Positions 48,290 through 57,600 of a stretch of 64,000 nt of DNA are shown piece after piece (position 1 is the stretch's first letter; each line of letters opens with the position of its first letter). Under the pieces are notes generated by a model. That model had not been told where the DNA came from. It ran no database searches and worked only from the letters and a program-made list of their open reading frames with translations. The DNA comes from Impatiens glandulifera (lineage: Eukaryota > Streptophyta > Magnoliopsida > Ericales > Balsaminaceae). Position numbers and translations under genes: made by a program. The stretch is from positions 59,459,068-59,523,067 of the forward strand of contig NC_061862.1 in assembly GCF_907164915.1 (NCBI RefSeq). The letters run 5' to 3'.

Positions 48290-49170
48290 GGAAATAGTAA
48301 AAAAAAAAGGAAATTAACATGTTAAACGTTAATAAAAGAATCTTGATATATGAAGAGCGATCAAGAATTGATTGACGAAAATGACGTTATTTTGAAATCT
48401 TTGGTTTGTGAAAAGAAAACAAAGAACAAAATTAACATAATAAAATAATATTGACATGTGAAGAGCGGTCAAAAATTGATTGACAAAAAGGACGATAATT
48501 TGGAATATTTGGTCTGTCAAAAACGGATAAAGAACAAAATTAACATAATAAACGTTAATAAGGAAATCTTGACCTATGAAGATCGGTCAAGAATTGATTG
48601 ACGTAAAACACATCAATTTGTAATCTTTGATATGTGAAAAATGGACAAAGAACAAAATTAACGTGATAAACGTTAATAAAAGAATTTTGACATGTGAAGA
48701 GCGATCAATAATTGATTGATGTAAATGACGTCAATGTGGACCTTGTGAAGAGCAGACAATGAATAAATTAACGTGCAAACGTTAATAAAAGAAATTGACT
48801 TATAAAAAACAATCAAGAAGTGATTGACGTAAAAAGCGCTCATTACAATTCTTTAACTGAAAAAAGTAGTCAAGAATGTAATAACGTGAAAAACGTTAAT
48901 AGAAGAATCTTGTCTTATGAAAACAGTCAAGAAGTAGTGATTGACGTAAAAAAACGTTAATTACAAATCTTGAACTACAAAAAGTAGTCAAGAAGACATT
49001 AATGTGAAAAACGTTAAAGGAAGAATCGTGACTTATGAAAAATAGTTAAGATATGATTGATGTTAATAATACCAATTATAAATTTTAACTGCAAAATAAT
49101 TGACGAGAAAAGCTTAATTAAAATAAAAACAAATAAAATGATTAACGTGAAAAACATTAATTAAAAAAAT
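48290..49170. repeat. Hairpin-rich tandem repeat, right arm
   Basis: The mirror copy of the repeat at 45820-46710, with the same units, order and approximate spacing. The 63-codon open frames found in both (46474-46665 + and 48520-48329 -) come from this repeat and are identical. Confidence 0.8.
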
Positions 49171-49749
49171 AAACAAATAAAAAACGAAAAAGGAAAGAAA
49201 CTACCTCTCATATAAAATATAATATTCAAATCTTCATAAGAGTAAAGATTAGCTCAAAACCTAGATAGGATAGAATGTTACCAAAAACTCTAATGGAAAT
49301 TAGAGTAAAAAATTATCATAAAATTCGAAAATAAAATCCGAAATAAAGTAAAAAGTCATATGGGTCACTGTAACTACTATAACTATAAGAGAGTTTGTTT
49401 TTATAATGTTTGGCTTAAATAGTAGTTAGGAATGATAAATCAATTCATTAATTACTTAAAACTCATTTGATTTAAGTTTACTTAAAATTTATCAAATTAT
49501 TTTGAATAAATTCAAATTAAACTAAGGAGACAAGCTTAGGAAGCTAATTAAATTTTCTATGCAAAAGACGAATTTTATCCAGATATTTTAATGAAATTAC
49601 TACATGGTTTAAAACTAAGGAAATGCTATTTTCTTTGGCACACTTAAAATCTATTATATAGAATATATGTTCTAAGACAATTATTTTTCACATTTCAGGT
49701 TACCATAATATTGAGTAGTTAAAAAAATAAGATACATCATAGACACAAA

Positions 49750-49820
49750 GCACCAGTGGTCTAGTGGTAGAATAGTACCCTGCCACGGTACAGACCCGGG
49801 TTCAATTCCCGGCTGGTGCA
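49750..49820 (+). tRNA. tRNA-Gly(GCC): tRNA-Gly (GCC), right copy
   Basis: 71 bases, identical to the left copy: same acceptor stem GCACCAG/CTGGTGC, anticodon GCC and T arm CCGGGTTCAATTCCCGG. T-rich sequence follows (ATTAATTTTTTC). Both promoter boxes are intact. Confidence 0.97.
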
Positions 49821-50164
49821 ATTAATTTTTTCATATTTTTTAAATAGGTTATTTTTTATGTGCAGCAAATAGAGATGGGCCTTAAGAAGTGTAATGGCAA
49901 TAAAAAGAAACTGTTAGCAAGTTAATGTTGTTGTTTTGAAACTGATCTAATGGATGATGTGGTTATTCAATCCAATATTGTAGAATCTAAGGAATGGTGT
50001 TCTTCATTGACCTCCAAGCAATTGTTGGAATCCCAAATTTTTCTTTCATCGGATGGCAATAAATGGGTAATCATTGTGTACATATTTCTTCATCAGATGA
50101 CATAAAAAGGGTAATCATTGTCCACACATATATTCTCTCATCTAAGAACTAGAACAAAAAAAAA

Positions 50165-50236
50165 CGCCGTTGCCGGGGATCGAACCCGGGTCACCCGCGT
50201 GACAGGCGGGAATACTCACCACTATACTACAACGAC
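50165..50236 (-). tRNA. tRNA-Asp(GUC): tRNA-Asp (GUC), right copy
   Basis: 72 bases on the minus strand, identical to 44728-44799, with acceptor stem GTCGTTG/CAACGGC and anticodon GUC. A T run (as A's on the + strand) follows its 3' end. It is convergent with the tRNA-Gly. Confidence 0.97.
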
Positions 50237-50835
50237 TTGTAATTTCAAAGTCAATTATTAATATTTTTAGAGTCAAATAAAAAGTTGTAAGTATATAAGT
50301 GAGTTAAAGAACGAGTCCGTTCAAAATATTCTTACTTTCTTTGAACTGAATCAGACTTTTGTTTCCTCCATCTTCTTTCCCAGCTCCCATTACTGACCAT
50401 AACAAATATTATTGTATAAAACTCTCACATGATTGCATCTTTATGCTTCAATTTTCTTTTTTCGGAAGGAAATAGAGTTCAATTGTTAGCTTTTAACTTA
50501 GCTTTGTATCTGTTTTTTTTTTATTTGTATTGTAATACAATTATATTCATATTTAGTATAACCTTAAAAATGGTTAAGCGGAATAAAAACATCAACGGTG
50601 GTGGTGTTAGGGTACATTTACAACTTACAATCGTATAAACGAATAAAAAAATATTGATAACAAGTTTCCATACATAATTATTAATAAAATATATGCTTCC
50701 CTATATATCAACAAAACAAAAGAATATAATAAAATTAAATTAAAATATTGAAATGTATAATGAGTTTTCCATTCATAATTAATAAACAAATTTACAATAA
50801 AAAAATGCCAATACCCAACATTCATTAACTCCCAC

Positions 50836-51530
50836 GAGCCACCATGAATTTGGCACATTATACTCTTCCAAAAGCTCATCCTACCTTTTGTTCACAAGAG
50901 CAATATCCCTCTCCATCTCCAACATTGAACTTCGACGCCTTGATTTAAAGTTCAAATATGACTTTGTTATGAAATAAAAGATGATTGCAAATTTGTTAAA
51001 ATCATTCCTAATGATTGGTTTAATGTTCAAATACGACTTTTAATATTTTAAAACTAAATTAATTACACAAAATACTACTTAAAATCTTTGAAAACTGAAA
51101 TATATGCATATGATTTTTATATAAAATCATTTACACATTCATTAAACCTTAGTAAAGACATGTAATGCGATTTACTAAAATTTTTAAAAAAAAAATAAAA
51201 GACATGTAAAACCATTTACACAATTATGTAAAACTATTTATATCTTCATGTAAAACCATTTATATTTTCATGTAAACCTTAGTAAAAACAATTTATACTT
51301 ACTTTTACTATTTGGGTTCTCAACTCCACTAACGTTTTCTAATTTCTAATTGTTTGGGAAACAAAACATGAATCATATGTCATGATCAAGATAAAATAAG
51401 AATATTCTTTTTTATTAATAAAATTAATAACAAAAAGTATTAGTCTCAAGACGATCAAAATCATATTTTAACAAACATCGATTCTATTATATATGAAAAA
51501 GGATTAACATACCAAAAAAAGAAACCGTTG
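50836..51530. other. Right outer arm, repeat part
   Basis: The reverse-complement counterpart of the left outer arm. It holds a short piece of the unidentified frame (50836-50945) and about one unit of the 260-300 bp repeat (50970-51310). The 1.8-kb left-only block is missing at about 50945-50970. Confidence 0.6.
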
Positions 51531-51699
51531 TTAAACTACACAGCAACATCCACTTTGACCTTATTTGGGACACAATAGGTACCAGCAAGCACTTTGAGTC
51601 ACCTGTTCTATCAGTTTGAACTGATCTGCTTGCAACTTTTTTTACTTCTTGAGCAAATAGTGCCTCTGCTTGAATTATTGAATATATGCAGTTGGCCTT

Positions 51700-53160
51700 T
51701 ATACAACAATTCAACCAATAGATAAACAACTATTGAAAACTTCACATATAGAGTTTGTTAGGGATTCACAATCGATAAGGTCCACTTCTTGCAAACACTG
51801 CCATTGAAGTGTTAGAGTGGTTAAGCTATTTTGCTTCTGAAGAACAAAAATCTGCACAAAGAGATGCAACAGTTTATTACATAAAAACAAAAGGCTATAA
51901 TAAATAATAGGGCTTGAAAAAAGATTGCACCTAGTTGACCTTTGCCCACAGTTAATCAATCAAGATTTATGAAAAATGTAGATATATTACAAATAGTTAA
52001 AACAGAACATATTCATTAGCACTAGCTGCCCGCCATTGTTTGGAGACCATAACTGTCCCACAAAGATCAATATGCTCCAAGAAAGAAACTATCTGATAAC
52101 AATAGTCACATATGTCATCTCTTGAAAACATATATAATAGACCAATAAAAAACTGAAATAAAAAATCCAAAGTCATGGCTACCATCTGCAGTAAGTCGTC
52201 ATCTGTAAGATCCATCATTAATTTTGAATTTTCAAATCCTGGATTATTACTCTCATCCACTAAAGCACTATTTCCGACATCAACATTAAAATAATCTTCT
52301 CTAGTACCACTAACAATGAACATTGAAGAGAGCAAATGCATCTTCTCTTTAATTTTTAAAGGAGCATTTATCAATTCTATGATATGCACGGTTCTGATTA
52401 CAATGCACATCCTCTAGTGTAACATCGTAGCTGGATGTTGAGTATACCAATCACTTGACAATAAAGCCATTTTTTTATTCTTCTTGTCAATTATGTAAAT
52501 ATTATAATTTTTCAAATTTGTGCACATACTAATCCTTTCAATAAACTTAATTATAGGACCATAAACAATTAAAAAAGGTAACACACTTGTCAACTTTATC
52601 ATAAACAATTCATATCCTCTCGCACTCTAATTATCCATGTATGAGAAATATCAATCTAGATGGTTATCAGCATGCATGCATGCAGGATTTTCTATGTGAA
52701 GAAAGGAAATAATATATTCTATATGAAGAGGCATGACCAAGATATGCCTAGTTCAGGGACAGTAATCTCATTGCAAGAAGGATAAAACAATAGAATAGAA
52801 GAAGTCTTGATTTAGAGGACTAGATACTGAATAAACTAAGATTTCAATTAAAATTCAAGATTAACAATCAAGAAGCATAAGAGGTGTATCATAAAATAAG
52901 TTTTATACTTCAGAATGAGAATCCAAGTTAGACTAGAACCTGTAAAGCGATAATAGAGTCAAGAAACAATGGGGAATGGTAAGAGAAAGAAGAAACAGAG
53001 GAAGAAGAACCGACAGCATAGCTTTGACAATAAACTTTACAAAGTCACCTCAGCCTCATGGTCTTCCATATCCTCTAACTGTAGTTCACTTCTGTAAACC
53101 GTCCTACTCATTACCTTCTCTTCTTCGCCGAAGCACAAACAACACAAAATCTTCATGCAA
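51700..53160 (-). pseudogene. FBL15: F-box/LRR (FBL15-like) pseudogene, right copy
   Basis: It is better preserved than the left copy. It starts with ATG at 53156 and MKILCCLCFGEEEK, which resembles the N terminus of plant FBL15 as I recall it, with a possible donor after GAAGAGAAG. A frame at 52410-51997 holds NSALVDESNNPGFENSKLMM and DLTDDDLLQMV, then after an unspliced intron-like stretch VSFLEHIDLCGTVMVSKQWR with AASANEYV, which together make the F-box. A further piece at about 51850-51745 reads LTTLTLQWQCLQEVDLIDCE, then SLTNSICEVF, from the LRRs. The middle LRRs and the C terminus are missing. The F-box would dock the protein on SKP1 in an SCF ligase in a functional gene; this copy is truncated. 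Confidence 0.75.
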
Positions 53161-53685
53161 TCACAGAACACCAAGAACATATTGAATGACGAATCTTTCT
53201 GAAATCCTATATCAAAATCTCACACACTCGTCTATTAGAACAGATAGATAAAGAATAACTAGTTTTTTTTCACTCGAATCAATAAAACCATAAAATGTTT
53301 CATCAATATCTATAGGATCAAATAACGCATTTATTTCAGAGTTTGATTCAAATACAAACACACATACAGGAGGAGATGAGTTCAGGTGGATCGGATCAGA
53401 TCTTTCCTTGTTCATCTAAATAATGCATTTACATTACACTGTAACTTACTAATTTGTAAGGAGAGCCGGAACGATTTTATTGTTATGGTCACATTCTAGG
53501 ACGATTTTGTTGTTATTATTGTTGGATACAGCCACGAGGATGTCGTTGTTGTCGTTTCGTGCCATTTTCGCGAGAAGATTGTAACGGTAAAGATTCGTGA
53601 TAAGGTTTGAACAATCTTGATGTCTTTAAAGAGAAAGTGAAGATTTAAAGTTCAGCGGGAATGAATGAAATGTATTTTTGTTTTT
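53161..53685 (-). other. 5' flank of the FBL15-like pseudogene, right arm edge
   Basis: It contains a 67-codon frame (53415-53212, VCVFVFESNSEINALFDPID) upstream of the pseudogene start, probably leader sequence; its left partner is frameshifted. The empty MITE site is at 53445-53475. Homology with the left arm fades at about 53685. Confidence 0.5.
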
Positions 53686-53769
53686 AAAATATTAAACTAA
53701 TTTATGTTATTAACGCTTTAATTAATAATAAGATATAATTTGAGGTGAAGCGCTTACATTTAATAATAA

Positions 53770-54095
53770 TATGTGAATAGGAGTGAGTACTCTCAGGATG
53801 AAGCGCACTTCACTTTCATTTAGAAGTGAAGCGCACTCTCGGGGTGTATAACGATGTGAATAGGAGTGAAGTGCTCTTGGGTGAAATTTGCTTCACTTTT
53901 ATTAACAATATTGTAAATGGAAGTGAAATCTTCACTCAAGTGCGCACTTGGTTGCTTCACTTTTATTAACAATGTTGTAAATGGAAGTGAAACAATCTTC
54001 ATTCAAGTGCGCACTTGGTTGCTTCACTTCTATTAGTAATAATGTAAATGGAAGTGAAGCAATCTTCGCTCAAGTGCACTTCATGTTTAACCCAT
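53770..54095. repeat. Palindromic minisatellite, unit about 69 bp
   Basis: The unit CAAGTGCGCACTTGGTTGCT plus TCACTTTTATTAACAATGTT plus GTAAATGGAAGTGAA occurs about four times (exact spacing 69 bp between 53938 and 54007). It contains the perfect palindrome CAAGTGCGCACTTG and inverted GAAGTGAA/TTCACTTC pairs. It lies just outside the right edge of the inverted duplication. Confidence 0.75.
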
Positions 54096-54657
54096 AATGA
54101 AGCCGTTATATTTATGAGTTTAAGATTTTTTTCTTAACCCGAATATAATTTAATAATATAATATTAATGTTGTATTGTAATTGGTCCATAACAGGGACAC
54201 TAACAATCGGTAACAGAAGAACCGGACTGTTAATGAACTGGTGAGAATGAAATAGGAGTAAAAATCGATTTTACCTGCCGAACGGGTTCTAGCTGGGAGG
54301 GGTTTCTGATGGGGAAGGGTCCGAAGGGGAAAGTGAAAGAGTCGAGACTCGAGAGTGAGGGATGATTTCAATTCCTATGGCTCGAACAAATACCCAGATT
54401 TTGATGGTACAAGTAGATTGTCATTAAACAACATTCAAATGCAATATAGGAATGTAGTTAGCTGTACTTCAAATATCATTAAATTGAGAATTTGACACAA
54501 GATCCCAATATGACCCAACTATTCTTGCAATGTGACATCTCAAATAATACCATTTTAAGAAAATAAATGCCGCAGGGATAGTAATAGCAAAAAAAAATAA
54601 AAATAAGAACCAGTCGAGAATTACTAATATTAATCATCCTACTAGATTGCTGAAAAC
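54096..54657. other. Spacer and 3' flank of the ADH-like gene
   Basis: The part at 54240-54370 is GC-richer (GAACGGGTTCTAGCTGGGAG, GAAAGTGAAAGAGTCGAGAC) and could be leader or LTR remains; no domain was seen. The last 200 bp is probably the 3' untranslated region of the ADH-like gene, which reads on the minus strand. Confidence 0.4.
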
Positions 54658-57600
54658 CTATTTGGGCATGTGAATGATGGAACGCAAACATTTCCCCTCT
54701 GTCATAAGCTTAAATGCTGTGTTTATTTCTTCAAAAGGTAAATTATGGGTAATGAAATCATCAATCTGAATCTCCTGTGAACCAAGTCAGAGAAATTATC
54801 AGTATTTTGAAGAAATCAAATAGAATATGCAAGTAGCAAACTTCTAGAGAAAAAGTAAGTTTGAGAAATAATAAATTGAATGTCGTATCTCTGTTTTCTT
54901 CTCATTTCACAACCAATTCTTCTTTTTTCCTCTTGTTCTAACCTTAATTAGAGGAATATCATTGTCAATTGGTATCAAAATAGTCTTTTTGTATCTGTAA
55001 ATATATAATGTACTAACCTAGATATGTAGGATTTGTAGCCTTTCAGAGAGATAATCCAGATTTAAGCTATATTTCATTATTCCCCCAAATAATGCATATT
55101 CATACTCTTTATAAACTACTAACCAACTAACCTACTAGTTACTCTACCATTTAACATACTACCCCTATACTACTAAAATACATCTTACTACATGTTACAA
55201 AATCTAACAAAACTCGGAAGCTTTCTAAGGGAGGTGATGTATCCTAGCAAACTCTTATAGGGAAACTCTACTCAGTTCTTTCCCTTTGCTTTTTCCCTCT
55301 ATAACTACTTTTCCCTTCTAGACTCCTTACCCTTGTTATTCTTCATTATTTTTCTTTACTTTTTTTTTGGAGTGTAGGAAGCTAGCATGACACCCCACAG
55401 CCATGACTTCCACTTCCATTTAAAGCATTCTAAGGGAGAATCGAAACCGTGACATTTGGTCTCTTAGTAACCACTCTAATCACTTGAGCTACCTTAGTGG
55501 GGTTCTTTAGGATTTTTTCTTTTTGAACCTACAAATATTTTTCGGACCCTAACCTTTGATAGTACTTGTATAAAAATTGAAATGTATTATGTGGAAGTTT
55601 CCATCAAATGCAAGAGCTAATGGGTGATTTAATAAAGCCATATGTAGTTGTAATAAAGAAAAAAGAATAATACTCTAAGAAGATCAACATGAAGGAAACC
55701 CATAACTAGCAAATAAGACCATTACTCTTTTCAATAAACAGAGGACTGCCACAATCATAATTTCTAGTTACAGAATCTAAGGAACTATAAGAGATTGTTT
55801 GATGTAAATCCAAATAACTCTACATTCCACCAACCCATCAAATCACCCATCAAAATACTAAAAACCCCTTATATTTTATTCCTTATAAGAATTTCAAAAA
55901 TATAAAATACAAAGGGTATTTTGGTCAATTGACGATGAAATCCTTGTTGAGGGCGGCCAAGTTCATACCATGGAATATTTTTCTTTCTATAATAACCTCA
56001 TACTTTTGTTTTGTGCATCCAAATAATCCCGATTATTTGGATGCACAAAACAAAAGTATGAGGTTATTATAGAAAGAAAAATATTTCATGATTATTTGGA
56101 TGCACAAAACAAAAGTATGAGGTTATTATAGAAAGAAAAATATTCCATGGTATGAACTTGGCCGCCCTCAACAAGGATTTCATCGTCAATTGACCAAAAT
56201 ACCCTTTGTATTTTATATTTTTGAAATTCTTATAAGGAATAAAATATAAGGGGTTTTTAGTATTTTGATGGGTGATTTGATGGGTTCTCATCAAACAAGA
56301 TTCTTTTTTAAAAATATTAAAATTTATATTTTCTCGTCAAACAGGATTATTTTCAAATAATCTGATTATTTCAAGATAAGATGTAAGCATGTAAGCTGAT
56401 GTCCTTACTGATGTATGTGTGTGTGTGTGAAACTAAACACTTCACCAAGGGTTAGTGTTTGAAACAGTTTAACATACCTCCCTCAAGTACATATCAACCA
56501 ATGAAGGCAGTTCTGTTTTTGGTTTCCATCCTCCAAATAGTGATCCTTTTAGCGTTTTCCCACTGATAAACTGTGCAAAGTGAGCAGTTATCTCCGGCTT
56601 TACTTTGGGGACACCAAGAGTAACTGTTGTCCCCCATCCCTAGATTCAGAAACCAAATTTCACTAGATTAGTGAACTTACTTAACTCAGAGCAAAGAGAG
56701 TTCCATTAGGGATATATTGGGGATTACATCAGAGCATGACTGTAAAGCATCAGTAACAACTCCAGTATCTCCCACACACTCAAATGAGTAGTCAGCCCCA
56801 CCATCCGTTATACGCTTGATAACCTCAAAGAGGGAAAATAAATACAACTGTTACTATCAGACTATCAGACAGAATATGAAGGTCGTAAATATCAAATACC
56901 TGAGCAATTGGTTCATTATAGTCATTTGGATTGACGAAATGTGTTACTCCAAAGGTCTTTGCTGTATAGGTAGAGAAAATGACTGTAACATATTAGGAGG
57001 CACGTAAATATTCTCAACGAAGTCAATTGCTGCTAGTGTTTGTTTAACCTTTTTCACTTTTCTCAGGATTTATATCTACACCTACTATGCAAGATGCTCC
57101 CCTTTGCCTGGCACCATAAGCAACCTGCTTGTATGATAAATAAAATCAGGCATGTAAAAATAACGCATAAACCTGATTGGGTAATTATAGACGTCATCAG
57201 ACATAATAGCATACATACAGCAAGGCCAACGGTTCCAAGACCAAAAATGACAACTGATGATCCTGCAGGTACATCAGCTACTTTCCATACTGCACCAAGT
57301 CCTGAAAACAATGAATAGCCAACATTTGGTCTTTATAAATGGCTAAGTGCTTATTAGAATTAAGTTTAATAAATATTTTATTTAAATCACTTAATTATTT
57401 AGAATTATCACAAAATAAGCTAAAGGTCTTGCTTAATCTCAGTAAGTTATGAATAACTTAAGTCGAGTAAGCTCGTCTAAGAGACCACTTACCCCTAAAA
57501 TTAATCAGATTACACCTTTATAAAGGTAAAAATCTTTAAGTACTTTCCTTACATAAGTTTCACATTTTATCAAACCAACTTAAATACCAAACAATTAAAA

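Larger units (their letters stand above)
48123..50835. repeat. Inner right arm of the palindrome (near-identical copy)
   Basis: 2713 bp, the reverse complement of 44130-46870. It carries tRNA-Gly (+) and tRNA-Asp (-). Identity ends sharply at 50835 (GTGGGAGTTAATGAATG edge), beyond which only diverged homology remains. Confidence 0.93.
38080..53685. repeat. Nested inverted duplication, about 15.6 kb overall
   Basis: The left side 38080-46870 is repeated in reverse complement at 48123-53685 around a unique centre (46871-48122). Outer arms (38080-44129 and 50836-53685) share the FBL15-like pseudogene but are clearly diverged and differ by insertions and deletions. Inner arms (44130-46870 and 48123-50835) are nearly identical; one 30-bp indel and scattered single-base differences were seen. 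Matching landmarks: tRNA-Asp 44728/50236, tRNA-Gly 45174/49820, the ends of an identical 63-codon frame 46474/48520, and outer edges near 38080 and 53685. Left and right differ in length mainly through a MITE at 38321, a tandem array at 41150-42210 and a 1.8-kb block at 42220-43980, all present or larger on the left. Confidence 0.93.

Noticed and set aside
46474..48520. Two identical 63-codon frames (46474-46665 + and 48520-48329 -) as a duplicated small gene
   Set aside because: Their identity follows from the palindrome. The frame lies inside the 114-bp tandem repeat, is hydrophobic by composition only, and repeats itself internally.
45820..49170. CRISPR-like array
   Set aside because: Repeats are long, degenerate and without unique spacers, and the window is plant nuclear DNA.
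38080..53685. Inner palindrome as a transposon with 2.7-kb terminal inverted repeats
   Set aside because: The flanks on both sides are themselves inverted homologues and the relic frame crosses the edge, so it is not a simple insertion; no target-site duplication was seen.
38080..53685. Palindrome as a simple assembly artefact
   Set aside because: Outer arms are strongly diverged with a MITE in only one, so most of it is real. An artefact limited to the inner arms cannot be excluded without long reads, but the 30-bp indel and single-base differences argue against it.
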